Part shown: positions 26,899 through 35,776 of the stretch, piece after piece
Numbering within the stretch: the first letter of the stretch is position 1
Layout of the letters: every line of letters begins with the position of its first letter
Source of the DNA: Robiginitomaculum sp.
GTDB taxonomy: Bacteria > Pseudomonadota > Alphaproteobacteria > Caulobacterales > Maricaulaceae
Direction: 5' to 3'
DNA length: 64,000 nt
Assembly: GCA_021776615.1 (NCBI GenBank)
Contig: JAJFFO010000007.1
Location: 124,001 to 188,000 of the forward strand
Notes under the pieces: generated by a model
Database searches by the model: none
Seen by the model: the letters and a program-made list of their open reading frames with translations, nothing else
What the model was told of the DNA's origin: nothing
Position numbers and translations under genes: made by a program

Positions 26899-28437
26899 TT
26901 ATCGCTCAAACCCCCGGTCCTTATTGCGTTCTCGTTCCCGCTCAATCTCCACCTGCCGCTCTTGTTCCCGCTGGCGTTGGCGCAAGGCTGCCATCGCCTT
27001 ATCCGCGAATTTTCGGACCGTGTCGGACCTCATGGTTTGGCGGGCTTCGGTGATGGCTTTTTTGGTGGGCCATGGCAGGGATTTCCAGGTTTTGTTGTTC
27101 ATGCCGGTGGCGGCTTTTTGGATTTGGCGTAGGGCTATTAGGCGTTCGGCGGTGGGGTGGTTTTCTATGGTTTCTTTTTGTTGGGTTAGGGCCTGGTGGC
27201 GTTGTCTGGCTTTGGTGATGTTTAGGGTGGATTGGGCTTGTTTGTTGCGGATGTATTCGGCTTTGGCGGCTTTTTCGGCGAGGATTGGGATGGTGGTTAG
27301 GGCCTCTTTGCGGGTGCGGCTGTGCCATAGGTTTCCGATGGCGTAGCCTTTGAGGCGGCCGTAATAGGTGGGGTGTTGTTTCATTAGGCGTGCGGCGTTG
27401 TTGGGGTTGCTGGCCTTGTGGTGGGCGCGATTTATGTAGGCTATTTGGGCTTTTTCGGGGTTGCGGTAGACGCTGGCTAAGCCGCCTTTTACGGCCAGGT
27501 CCAGCTGTTTCAGGTTTTCTTGGCGTTTGTCGTGGGCGAATATTTGTTTGCGCAAAGTGGTGATTTTTCTGCGCAGGTTGTTGAGCGCGGTATTTTGTTG
27601 GTCAACCATGCGCAGGCTTTTGAGGGCGGATTTTAGGTCGGGCTTCGTCTGGCTGGCCAGGGCTTTGGCTAATTCCGGGCGGTCTATTATTAGGGATATT
27701 TCCAGGTATTGGTTTTTGAGTTGTTCGCGCTGGGCATTTCTTTTTTGTCTGTTTTCATTGGCGATGGCGGCATCTGCTTGTTCGCCTTCGCGGGTCATGG
27801 CAGTGACTTCCGGGCCCTCGTGTAACGTGGGTTCCTGTTTCAGACCCTGATCTTCCAGCGTACGGTGATCGACGCGTTCGGGTCTGCCTGCACGTTCCAG
27901 GGCTTTATTGACATGATCCTGCCATGCGATACGCCAGTGTTCCAACTGGGTGCGGGAGTTCCATTCGCGGGCTTTGCGGGTGAAACCGTCAGGGTCTATT
28001 TCGCGCATTGTCAGCATGGCATGGGCGTGGTGGTTGCGTTCGTCGCCTTCGCCGTCAGGCAGGTGCAGGACAAAATCCGCCACCATTCCTTTTGAGACGC
28101 ATTCCTCATTCAGGAAGCCTCGCACGAGATCCAGACGTTGTTCGTCATTAATCTCGTGCGGTAGCGCCATGGTCAGCTCTCGCGCTGTCTGGGCGTTGGC
28201 TCGCGTCTCCTTTGCCTCGACCTTATTCCAGAGTTTCTCTCGGTCGAGGGTCCAGTCAGGGGCATTTTCGGGGGTTAGAATCTCCGCATGGAGAACGCCG
28301 CCTTTTCGGGAATAATCGTGGGTCTGGCCGGTAGTTTCATTGGCCAGGCTTTCGGCGGCACGGTACGCCGCCGACGCAACGGCGTTGCTGCCATTGGCAC
28401 GCTTCACGATTGATACCCGAAACGAATATATTGCCAT
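26899..28437 (-). CDS. mobA: MobA/MobL (MobQ) family relaxase
   Basis: 512 residues. The relaxase domain occupies about 1-210. Tyr25, in the conserved AAYRAAE context, is in the same place as the nicking tyrosine of RSF1010 MobA. The metal-binding histidine motif is NHHAHAML (near 135). The C-terminal 300 residues are a charged, helical, Arg/Lys/Gln-rich tail without a primase motif. It would cut one strand at the oriT about 110 bp upstream and pilot it into a recipient. Confidence 0.92.
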   Translation of the reverse strand: MAIYSFRVSIVKRANGSNAVASAAYRAAESLANETTGQTHDYSRKGGVLHAEILTPENAPDWTLDREKLWNKVEAKETRANAQTARELTMALPHEINDEQRLDLVRGFLNEECVSKGMVADFVLHLPDGEGDERNHHAHAMLTMREIDPDGFTRKAREWNSRTQLEHWRIAWQDHVNKALERAGRPERVDHRTLEDQGLKQEPTLHEGPEVTAMTREGEQADAAIANENRQKRNAQREQLKNQYLEISLIIDRPELAKALASQTKPDLKSALKSLRMVDQQNTALNNLRRKITTLRKQIFAHDKRQENLKQLDLAVKGGLASVYRNPEKAQIAYINRAHHKASNPNNAARLMKQHPTYYGRLKGYAIGNLWHSRTRKEALTTIPILAEKAAKAEYIRNKQAQSTLNITKARQRHQALTQQKETIENHPTAERLIALRQIQKAATGMNNKTWKSLPWPTKKAITEARQTMRSDTVRKFADKAMAALRQRQREQERQVEIERERERNKDRGFER

Positions 28438-28527
28438 GCGCCCCCTGACGGGTCAGGCCGTTTTTGCGCCGCAAAACAAGGGCTGAGAGAGCCTGATCGG
28501 CGCCAGAAGAACAGGCGTGATACGTGC

Positions 28528-28556
28528 ACAAACGGTAGTTTGTATAAGTGCGCCCT
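28528..28556 (+). other. oriT of RSF1010/MobQ type
   Basis: A perfect inverted repeat ACAAAC-GGTA-GTTTGT (28528-28543) is followed directly by ATAAGTGCGCCCT (28544-28556). Repeat plus TAAGTGCGCCCT is the architecture of MobQ origins such as RSF1010, pSC101 and pTF1. By analogy the nick falls between G28552 and C28553 on the plus strand. It lies between the divergent relaxase and mobC-like genes, the standard location. Confidence 0.85.
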
Positions 28557-28615
28557 TAGTCTCACCTGCTGATTATAGCATATTTATGATAGAATGAAGG
28601 TTAAGGAGGCATATT

Positions 28616-28942
28616 ATGACGGGTGACAAAGATCATAATGAGCGGATTCGCGAATTGCAAAAACTGCGAAACAAGATCGATGCAGAGATCAAGCATCTGG
28701 ATTCGCGCACTGCCAAGTCAAGATTCAAGCGCGAAGCGCGGCGGCAATATCTTGCAGGCCGGGCTGTGCTGGACTTAGCTGGCAAAGACGAGAATTTTGC
28801 GCAGGTCCTGTTCAAAATACTGGAAGCAGCATTAACCGGCACGGACAGAGGTTTATTTGAGCTGGATTCAGATTTACAAAACTCATTCGGCTTCAATGCG
28901 GCGGACTATTCCAGGAAGCCAAAACCGAAGCCAAAGCCTTGA
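28616..28942 (+). CDS. MobC/TraD-like oriT accessory protein
   Basis: 108 residues, preceded by a strong site (AAGGAGG about 8 nt before the ATG). The N-terminus is a charged helix (RIRELQKLRNKIDAEIKHLD). Next comes a region like small relaxosome proteins (RRQYLAGRAVLDLA, then ALTGTDRGLFEL), and a Lys-Pro repeat tail (KPKPKPKP). Divergent from the relaxase across oriT. The family match is weak by eye; position is the stronger argument. Confidence 0.65.
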   Translation: MTGDKDHNERIRELQKLRNKIDAEIKHLDSRTAKSRFKREARRQYLAGRAVLDLAGKDENFAQVLFKILEAALTGTDRGLFELDSDLQNSFGFNAADYSRKPKPKPKP

Positions 28943-28989
28943 ATGAGGAATCCCAGCGCATATTCATGCATGCAGAATGCGCAACTTTA

Positions 28990-29391
28990 TCAAAAATTTT
29001 GCGCCAGGCTGGCGGCGATATAGGCGGTACGCCCATCGGCCAGCTTAAGCTCCAGCCAGTCGCGCCCGTCATTATTCAGGCGGCGAAGGATGGTGAACTT
29101 CTGGCCCGCTTTTAAGGTGCCGATAATATTGGCATTGGAATTTGTATTCGGGCTGGACCGTACACGGCCAGAACGGATCATTTGATATCGCCCCGAAACC
29201 TGTGCCGGGGCCTTGTTGCTTTTTGTATTGGCTTTACTTTTTTTGGTTTTGGCGATTTGCGTGCAAAATTCATCTTGTGGATTTTCCGCGCAAAAGCGCG
29301 TCAGGAACGAGCCACTGGGAATTGCTTGCGCCAATGTCGGCGTGGCCATCATTAAAGGTGCAAGGAACAGGAATGTTAGAATTGCTTTCAT
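28990..29391 (-). CDS. Exported SH3b-domain protein
   Basis: 133 residues with a Sec signal peptide (cleavage after LAQA, about 22), a Lys/Ser/Asn-rich linker and a C-terminal bacterial SH3 domain (RSGRVRSSPNTNSNANIIGT, LKAGQKFTILRR, WLELKLADGRTAYI). Such domains usually bind peptidoglycan or partner proteins in the periplasm. Lies 3 bp downstream of the coupling-protein gene and probably belongs to the transfer operon. Confidence 0.78.
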   Translation of the reverse strand: MKAILTFLFLAPLMMATPTLAQAIPSGSFLTRFCAENPQDEFCTQIAKTKKSKANTKSNKAPAQVSGRYQMIRSGRVRSSPNTNSNANIIGTLKAGQKFTILRRLNNDGRDWLELKLADGRTAYIAASLAQNF

Positions 29392-29394
29392 GGC

Positions 29395-32052
29395 TTAATC
29401 AAAATCATGTTTGAGAGTGATGATGTCCTGGCGCATGGCACCGGCACGCTGGATCAGAGCGTAGGCGTGCCAGCGACCCATGCCGATAACATCGGCGGGG
29501 GTGAGAGCAGCGGTCATCTGGTTGCCTTCGGTGCGGTATTTATGTTCAAGGTCTTCGGAGCGCCAATGGGCGGCCTGCAAGGCCTGAAGGCGGGCTGTGT
29601 TGGTGGCGTCCTTATCATAGCCAAGTTTGAACCAGCTTGTGATCGGCACGAAGCGTAAGTCCGGGGAATAGGTTTGTTTGCTTTGTGCTGTTCCGATTTG
29701 CTGCCTGTTTATAGAGATCAACATTCGGGCGGCACCCAATAGCAATCGCCAGCCGCTTGTCATGGGGATGGCATCTTCAGTGTCAATGGGGTCGTAGGGG
29801 TTCCAGCCGTCTATCAGATAACGGTGATCGATACTTTCTTTCTGGTTGTTATCGAATACGCGGTTGCGTTCGAACTCTCCGGCGCACCAGCAGGCGTAAT
29901 CGACTGTCGCGCGGTCTTCGGAACGCAGGAATATTTTTGATCGGGCCTGTTGCAGGAAGTTTTTGGCGGCGGCCTCGCCCATGGATTGTTCCAGCGCGGC
30001 AATGGTTTGTGTTGCAAAAACACCGACCAGGCCCGTGCTGCGGGCCACATTCCAGAAGCTGGCATCACTAAGACCGGAGGTTGCATCAACGGTTACAATC
30101 TCCTGCACCTCGTCCATCATCACCACGCAAGGGGAGCTTTGCGGGTTTTCACCCTTGGCCTTTAACCGTGCCTCGCGCAGACGGGCTTCGCGATAGAGGC
30201 AGGTTTTAAGGAGGATATTGACAAGCGTGGCTGGTAATCCGTCCTCGACATTGGATAAGGCGCTTAGAACGATTTTACCGTTCAGGGCATCTGAAATTGA
30301 GATCGTATTTTTACTCGGACCAGAGATAAAACGTTTGCGAAGTTCCGGCGCGCCGGAAAACCCATCCATCAACTGGCTGACGCTGGCGATAATACCGGTG
30401 CGGGTTTTACCCGCCAGTTCCTCCCATTGGCCAGCCATATAGGAACGGCTGGCGCTAAGCGCTGAAGCGGTCAGGATGGTGTAGGCCGGTTTATCCGGTG
30501 ATTTTTGGTCAACAAAGCCTTCTAAACTGGCGTTAATCGCGTCCAGAGCGGTTTTAAGGACAGCTTCATCAATAAGGGCCTGGTAGGCCCACCACAGACT
30601 GTAAGGGGCAGCGTTCTCGCTGCTCTCGGCCTTATAGCGTTTTCCTTCTTCGGTTTGCGCAAAGCCGTGACCAATAGTCAGAGCGTGGCGCATGGCGGTT
30701 GCGGCCATATCGGGCCAGAAACTGTCAGAATTGTTGCCGCCGCCCAGTTGGGTGAGCACCGAACGCAAAACACCGGCAATTTGCGAGGGCGTTAGCGAGG
30801 AGAGCGCATCAACGCCATGTTGCCCTTTGGCGGTGCCAATAACGCGAATATCGGCTTTGCGGCCTGCGGCCTCGGCAATGGTTTTTGCGTCCTTCCACAA
30901 AACGCCTTTGGCATCACAGACATAAAGGCCCATAAATTCCACGCCAAGAAATTGCTTCAATAAGGGTTTGAGGATGGCCGTTGTTTTACCCTCACCCGTG
31001 CCGCCCAACACCATTAAATGCTGGAATAATGAGTCCCCATCCAGATTCATGGATACATCATCAAGCGGCGCATTTAAATCGCCACGCAACCGTAATGTGC
31101 CTGTTGATTTGCCAACCTCGAATAAAGGCGAGTCTTCAAGGTAGTCCAAACTTAGTTCAACCTGCCGGGCATATGTATTATTGGCTATCTTGCGTGCCTC
31201 TGCCCTGTAGGGCCAGCGCACATCAGCATCCTTGGAGACGATTTCATAAGGCTCTGCCTTCTGCCGCCGCCAGCGCTCAATGACCACCAGCATGGTCAGA
31301 ATTCCGGCTCCCGCACCGAAAATCACCCAAAGCAGCAGGTACAATGCGCCTTTCCACAGAAAATCCAGAAAAGTGAGCACGGCAAGGCCTGCACCTTGCC
31401 CGAATAAGGTCCATCTGCTTTCGCGAACAACGGAGCCATCCGGCCAGCGTTCCAGAATGGCCAGTTCTGCGTTCATAGCCTCGGATAGTGGCGCAAAAAC
31501 CGCCCCCATAGAGATCACCAAAAACAACGTAACCGGAACCAGAACAAGCAGGATCGCCGCTACAAGCCCGGCTCTGGCGGCCTCCTTGACAAGATCGGTG
31601 CTGATATGGCGATCTGCCAGCCATGTCAGATCAAACCCGCCCGGAAGACGGCCATCCTCCCATAAAGGTCGGCGAATATCTTCCGGCACCTCTTCATATA
31701 ACCAGGGATAGTCATCTGTAGCCCAAATACTCTTCGCAAACGCCTCGCGCTCGCCCTGAACAAGCTTGTCCTTCTTGCGACGAGCTAGCCAGTTCACACT
31801 CCCTTCAACCCGTGCCGGTACCGCATCCAATAATGAAACCCGGCTCACCACCCACAATAAAGGCCGCCACAATGGGACCGCCAGCAGAGACAACAGCATC
31901 AAAATGGCCGCCGGAAACAGCGCCAAAAATCCAAGAACCAGCCGTTGAACAATCCCAATTTGAAGGATCAAAACTATGGCGATAAGCCCGGATAAAAGCG
32001 CAATCAGAACATTCGCCGACATCATAGAAGGAAATGCCAGCACCGCGCTCAT
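29395..32052 (-). CDS. VirD4/TraG-type conjugative coupling protein
   Basis: 885 residues. Several N-terminal membrane segments (about 7-65, 170-200, 225-255), then a P-loop ATPase with Walker A LGGTGEGKTT (near 350) and Walker B CVVMMDEVQEI (near 645), then a C-terminal all-alpha region. This is the type IV coupling protein that hands the relaxase-DNA complex to a secretion channel. It is longer than VirD4 (about 650), the extra length being N-terminal. It overlaps the upstream 219-residue gene by 4 nt. No channel genes accompany it. Confidence 0.85.
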   Translation of the reverse strand: MSAVLAFPSMMSANVLIALLSGLIAIVLILQIGIVQRLVLGFLALFPAAILMLLSLLAVPLWRPLLWVVSRVSLLDAVPARVEGSVNWLARRKKDKLVQGEREAFAKSIWATDDYPWLYEEVPEDIRRPLWEDGRLPGGFDLTWLADRHISTDLVKEAARAGLVAAILLVLVPVTLFLVISMGAVFAPLSEAMNAELAILERWPDGSVVRESRWTLFGQGAGLAVLTFLDFLWKGALYLLLWVIFGAGAGILTMLVVIERWRRQKAEPYEIVSKDADVRWPYRAEARKIANNTYARQVELSLDYLEDSPLFEVGKSTGTLRLRGDLNAPLDDVSMNLDGDSLFQHLMVLGGTGEGKTTAILKPLLKQFLGVEFMGLYVCDAKGVLWKDAKTIAEAAGRKADIRVIGTAKGQHGVDALSSLTPSQIAGVLRSVLTQLGGGNNSDSFWPDMAATAMRHALTIGHGFAQTEEGKRYKAESSENAAPYSLWWAYQALIDEAVLKTALDAINASLEGFVDQKSPDKPAYTILTASALSASRSYMAGQWEELAGKTRTGIIASVSQLMDGFSGAPELRKRFISGPSKNTISISDALNGKIVLSALSNVEDGLPATLVNILLKTCLYREARLREARLKAKGENPQSSPCVVMMDEVQEIVTVDATSGLSDASFWNVARSTGLVGVFATQTIAALEQSMGEAAAKNFLQQARSKIFLRSEDRATVDYACWCAGEFERNRVFDNNQKESIDHRYLIDGWNPYDPIDTEDAIPMTSGWRLLLGAARMLISINRQQIGTAQSKQTYSPDLRFVPITSWFKLGYDKDATNTARLQALQAAHWRSEDLEHKYRTEGNQMTAALTPADVIGMGRWHAYALIQRAGAMRQDIITLKHDFD

Positions 32053-32708
32053 CCCCCGGCCCTGCCACTTTCAAACGCAGGCACCAAATGCCGAAAAGTC
32101 ACCGGAAAATCCGCCGGATCAATAGCCTGCCCGCGCCCCGCAGGCACAAAAGCCCCGGAAAACCGAAGGGACACTCCGTTCCACTTCCCGCCACTTTGCC
32201 GAAAAACCCCGATCCAACGAACAGGTGACCGCGCCTTGCGCGTGGCGGAAACTTGCCTCTCATCAGCAACAACCGCCCCAACAAGAATGACATTGCCCTT
32301 CCTGAAAGACCCAAGCCGATCAACCGGCCAGCCAAAGTCCCAAAACCCTTGCCTGTCAACTTTTAGAACCGGCAGCACCTCCGGCACCCGCCCGTCATCA
32401 TTCAACCCGTCAACAATCAACTGAACAACCCGTTCAATCTCAAAAGCAGGCGCAAGCTTCAAAGCCTCCCCCTGCTCAAGATCAATATCCGGTAAATTAA
32501 AACACGCCGTCTCAACCCGCCGCCGGTCCGCTAGTTGGCCACGCTCACCCTGCCGCTCAAACTCCCGAACCACAGGCCCATCAACAACAAGGGCCCCAAA
32601 CCCGCCAATCACACAAAGAACAATCGCCACCCACAACAAAACCGGCTGCACCGCCCGCAGGCGCGCCGCGCGCACATGTCCATCAGTAACAAGCTGTTCC
32701 CAGAGCAT
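32049..32708 (-). CDS. Membrane-anchored protein of unknown function, coupling-protein partner
   Basis: 219 residues with one membrane segment near the N-terminus (LLWVAIVLCVIGGFGALVV, about 24-42), then a periplasmic domain with no family I recognise. It ends with a region around VRWIGVFRQSGGKWNGVSLR. It overlaps the coupling-protein start by 4 nt, so the two are expressed together. A TraD/TrbJ-like accessory role is speculative. Confidence 0.65.
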   Translation of the reverse strand: MLWEQLVTDGHVRAARLRAVQPVLLWVAIVLCVIGGFGALVVDGPVVREFERQGERGQLADRRRVETACFNLPDIDLEQGEALKLAPAFEIERVVQLIVDGLNDDGRVPEVLPVLKVDRQGFWDFGWPVDRLGSFRKGNVILVGAVVADERQVSATRKARSPVRWIGVFRQSGGKWNGVSLRFSGAFVPAGRGQAIDPADFPVTFRHLVPAFESGRAGG

Positions 32709-32764
32709 ACGGACTCCTACATCAATTTGAGAGGTTACTTTAGGTTATAAGTAATGACGACAAG

Positions 32765-33430
32765 TTATTTTTTTGGGAACAGCGGATAAAATATTTTACC
32801 TATCCACTTACCAACACTCACGACAGCGCCAATATATCTATTTTTAACTAAGGCAGTTTGATGCTCTCGTTCTCTAAAATTTTCATGGGCATTACTCCAA
32901 TCTTTTTTTCGTATTTTTGTTTTTTGTAACAAATCTTGTGTTTGTAAAACAAATACATCGAATTCCGAAAGTCCAAATTGGTTTTTGAGCTCAATTTCTA
33001 AAATTCTATTCAATCTCAACTTTATCAAATTTTGCGTGGATTCCATCCTAGCTATTGTTGGAAACCCATAAACGTTATCTCGGTTTTCAATTTTTTTCGA
33101 TTTAATAAATTGATTTTGCTTGTTGACCAAATTTTGGATATCTTTTTCCAGTGCCAAAAATGTACCCTTAGCGTACAAATAAATGTCACGTTCTATCGTA
33201 GTCACAATTTGATCAATAGAAACACCTTTATCTATCTCATTATCAAGGTATGCTTGGAAATCCACCTTATCGTGATATATAGAGTCGGTAGTTATTCCGC
33301 CGTGATCTATGGCAAAATCTGAAATTAATTTAATCAAATAAAATTTCTCTATTAGAGCTATGCGTTTTTGTTCAATTTGCTTTTGCATGGACTTGCGCAA
33401 CAAAATTGTTTTGTCCACTTCACGGGACAT
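32765..33430 (-). CDS. AT-rich gene of unknown function (221 aa)
   Basis: 221 residues, Lys/Ile rich and helical, with a hydrophobic C-terminal patch (IGAVVSVGKWIGKIFYPLF) that may associate with membrane. No family recognised. Its start overlaps the stop of the 146-residue gene upstream by one base, so they form a pair. Base composition is much more AT-rich than the transfer genes alongside, indicating a separate origin. Confidence 0.6.
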   Translation of the reverse strand: MSREVDKTILLRKSMQKQIEQKRIALIEKFYLIKLISDFAIDHGGITTDSIYHDKVDFQAYLDNEIDKGVSIDQIVTTIERDIYLYAKGTFLALEKDIQNLVNKQNQFIKSKKIENRDNVYGFPTIARMESTQNLIKLRLNRILEIELKNQFGLSEFDVFVLQTQDLLQKTKIRKKDWSNAHENFREREHQTALVKNRYIGAVVSVGKWIGKIFYPLFPKK

Positions 33431-33870
33431 CAGTTCATTCGAAAGGAACGAATATGTTTATTTGCCTTTTCATTCCATTTCTCTCTATCTGCCTTATACA
33501 GCTCATCCACTTTATGAGGCATAGCATCCAATTTTTGTTGGTGTTCTTTTCTGTGTTTTTTAATGTGCTTGTCAACATCCTGATCCGTAATGTCGTCAAC
33601 GTTCTTCCCTAGCTTTTCTGCAAGCAATAAATAGGTGTATTTTGAATATTTTATTTTTTCTTCATCCTTCACAACACCCCCTCTTTCTATGTTTTCATAA
33701 GCATTAATTAATACATTTATAATATATTTAGATATATCATAATCTTTTTTCTTAAGCAAAGCATTAATTGTACTTATAAATTTTCTCGCATCCTCAGGGC
33801 CGATATTTTTTATCAGCAAATCTTCGTTTAACGTTTCATGTTGGGGACGTTCTGGTTGCTCAGGCATCAA
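33430..33870 (-). CDS. AT-rich gene of unknown function (146 aa)
   Basis: 146 residues, acidic/basic and helical (NEDLLIKNIGPEDARKFIS, KNVDDITDQDVDKHIKKH), soluble, no recognised family. First of a two-gene pair. A two-gene AT-rich module next to mobility genes could be defence, toxin-antitoxin or partition related; nothing in the sequence decides between these. Confidence 0.55.
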   Translation of the reverse strand: MMPEQPERPQHETLNEDLLIKNIGPEDARKFISTINALLKKKDYDISKYIINVLINAYENIERGGVVKDEEKIKYSKYTYLLLAEKLGKNVDDITDQDVDKHIKKHRKEHQQKLDAMPHKVDELYKADREKWNEKANKHIRSFRMN

Positions 33871-34088
33871 AGAACCTTCATTTTTTTTGGTCTATATCAA
33901 CGTCTTAATTATGTAACCACGAGTGTAGAGAGTCAACGTTCACAATTAATCACGAATTTAGACAGCGCAATGAGTAATTCAAAACTTCGGAATAAATATT
34001 TATTCGCACGATAAGTCCCCTTTTCCTCCCCAAACCTATCCAGAGGTCTTTTCCTCGCTTTATCTCACAATCTTAGCTGCATGAGGCA

Positions 34089-34138
34089 AGGGGGCAAGCC
34101 CCCTCCTACTCTTCGTTGCGGCCTCACCTATGGTGAGG
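34089..34138 (+). promoter_or_regulatory. Two tight hairpins upstream of the 66-aa gene
   Basis: AGGGGGC-AA-GCCCCCT (34089-34104) and CCTCACC-TAT-GGTGAGG (34122-34138) are perfect 7-bp stems with very short loops. They lie within the 347-bp non-coding stretch 33871-34217. They could be a terminator, an attenuator or a DNA-level hairpin. The rest of that stretch holds nothing I can name. Confidence 0.4.
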
Positions 34139-34217
34139 TGCCACAGCGCCATCTGGTGATTTTTGCTTGTTTTACAAAGACCTGGATAGGCCGGGTCTCA
34201 AGACAAGGAGACGCACC

Positions 34218-34418
34218 ATGCAAACATTTAATTCACATTCAACATTGATGAGTTGTTCAGTGGCAGAGTTACTCGCCCAATATAACGGCTTGGCTCAACA
34301 GTTGTCCGTAACCGATCCTGACACACCGGAATATCAAACCATTCTCGGTGCCATGGCGAACATCAAACGCGCCATTTTCACCAAAAGGCGTATGGCACCA
34401 AGACCGCCGGGATTTTAA
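34218..34418 (+). CDS. Small hypothetical protein (66 aa)
   Basis: 66 residues from the ATG at 34218, preceded by AAGGAG 9 nt upstream; an upstream in-frame ATG at 34167 lacks such a site. Soluble, with a helical region SVAELLAQYNGLAQQL and a basic C-terminus (FTKRRMAPRPPGF). No family recognised. Convergent with the small lipoprotein gene. Confidence 0.55.
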   Translation: MQTFNSHSTLMSCSVAELLAQYNGLAQQLSVTDPDTPEYQTILGAMANIKRAIFTKRRMAPRPPGF

Positions 34419-34431
34419 CCGGCGGGAGGCG

Positions 34432-34755
34432 TCACTGCTTCTTGTAAATACAATCGCCACCGCCAGTAATGTTGTCTCTGGCCAGGCGAGAGCCTTTTTT
34501 TGTAAAAGTCATGGGGCTGCCATCATCCATAATGATGTCTATGCGATTGCCCTTTATTATATACTCGACTTTTATGGGAGAACCGCTCAGGCGGAGCACA
34601 TCTTTTTCAAAACGGTAGGTCATCTGGTCCCATTTGCATACGTCAGGATGATCGGCACTTTGATCGATCATCCACTCACCGGTCGGCAGGCCAGAACCGC
34701 AAGCGGCAAGGGTAAGGGCGGCGCAGGACAAAGTCGTGAGTATTTTGAGTTTCAT
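34432..34755 (-). CDS. Small lipoprotein (107 aa)
   Basis: Lipoprotein signal with lipobox LAAC (Cys about 19), then a short beta-rich domain (GEWMIDQSADHPDVCKWDQM, IIMDDGSPMTFTKKGSRLAR). Resembles small periplasmic lipoproteins of unknown function. Lies 14 bp downstream of another lipoprotein gene, probably one transcript. Confidence 0.68.
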   Translation of the reverse strand: MKLKILTTLSCAALTLAACGSGLPTGEWMIDQSADHPDVCKWDQMTYRFEKDVLRLSGSPIKVEYIIKGNRIDIIMDDGSPMTFTKKGSRLARDNITGGGDCIYKKQ

Positions 34756-34769
34756 AATGGGTTCCTTTG

Positions 34770-35759
34770 TTAAAAATCGACATCGGCGGCGGATTTTTTA
34801 GCCGCCTCAAGCTCTTTGGCTTTGCGGGCCTTGTTTTCGTTGTTAAATTGCGTTTCCAGAATTTGACGAAGCTTGGCCGATTCCGTGTACAGGTGCGCCT
34901 GATCAACAATGCCAACAGAGAATCCCTCTGCCAGAGCGTCATTGCTGTAGAAAGATTCTATATGAACTACGATGGACAAGCCGCATTCGGCTGACCATTG
35001 CTGGCGATCAGTCCCATCAGACGAGATATTCGTGCATTTGTGCTCGCCATAGCGGCTGTAAAGCGAAGAGGCTACGGCTTTGCCATCTGGTAGATAGTGC
35101 CAGGAAAGATCAATGCCGCCAGAATCCTTGTCGCGGTAATGAGGTTCGCCGTATTTTTTGATAAAGCCATTAGTAATGCTTTCAATGGGTGGGCGCTTAT
35201 CTGATCTAAAAAGCCGTGAACGCCACATGCCAACGACTTTTTCCTGATCCTTCACGCCCGCAAGCGCAAAATAAAATTGCTGGGCGACTCTATGATGAGT
35301 GTCTTCATCTTCTACCGACAAGCAATCAGACACCACTTGGGACAGGTCCCAAGAACCATCCGGGCGTTTGTATTGTTCCGGGCGGTTGATATCTGCCGGG
35401 TCACAGTGATCATAAATATTTGCGCTGAGAAACTGGCGGCCTTCCTGTCTGAAAACGCCCTGTAAATGATATTGATCAGCATATTCGATCTCAAAGCTGT
35501 CCCCCGCACATTCGATGACCGCCAGAGCATCGCTTAACGGCGCACCGATGCGAACGGACAAAAGGTCGTCTGTCTGCGCACTGGCCGATCTGGGGGAACC
35601 TTTCAAGGCGGGCGGGCATTGTTTTTTGACGCGTTTGGAAGGCTTCGCCTTGTTTAACTTTGCCGTATTGGCCGCACTATCCGATGCGGCAGTCTCGCTT
35701 GCCGGGGCGCAAGCGTTCAGGATCAAGGCGCAACTGGCCCATAATATCATGCGAGACAT
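34770..35759 (-). CDS. Lipoprotein of unknown function (329 aa)
   Basis: Signal peptide with lipobox LNAC (Cys about 17), a Lys/Ser linker, then a domain starting LLSVRIGAPLSDALAVIECA with several Cys, and a charged C-terminal helix (RQILETQFNNENKARKAKEL). The GAPLSDAL segment is of the kind seen in many uncharacterised envelope proteins. It sits between a DsbC-like gene upstream and the small lipoprotein downstream. The multiple cysteines make it a possible client of that disulfide enzyme (inference). Confidence 0.65.
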   Translation of the reverse strand: MSRMILWASCALILNACAPASETAASDSAANTAKLNKAKPSKRVKKQCPPALKGSPRSASAQTDDLLSVRIGAPLSDALAVIECAGDSFEIEYADQYHLQGVFRQEGRQFLSANIYDHCDPADINRPEQYKRPDGSWDLSQVVSDCLSVEDEDTHHRVAQQFYFALAGVKDQEKVVGMWRSRLFRSDKRPPIESITNGFIKKYGEPHYRDKDSGGIDLSWHYLPDGKAVASSLYSRYGEHKCTNISSDGTDRQQWSAECGLSIVVHIESFYSNDALAEGFSVGIVDQAHLYTESAKLRQILETQFNNENKARKAKELEAAKKSAADVDF

Positions 35760-35776
35760 GGTGAAGTTCCTTTATA

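Noticed and set aside
26924-27850. Long open frames antisense to the relaxase C-terminal half
   Set aside because: They are low-complexity products of the relaxase's biased codon use, without ribosome sites or recognisable motifs; the relaxase frame is supported by family motifs.
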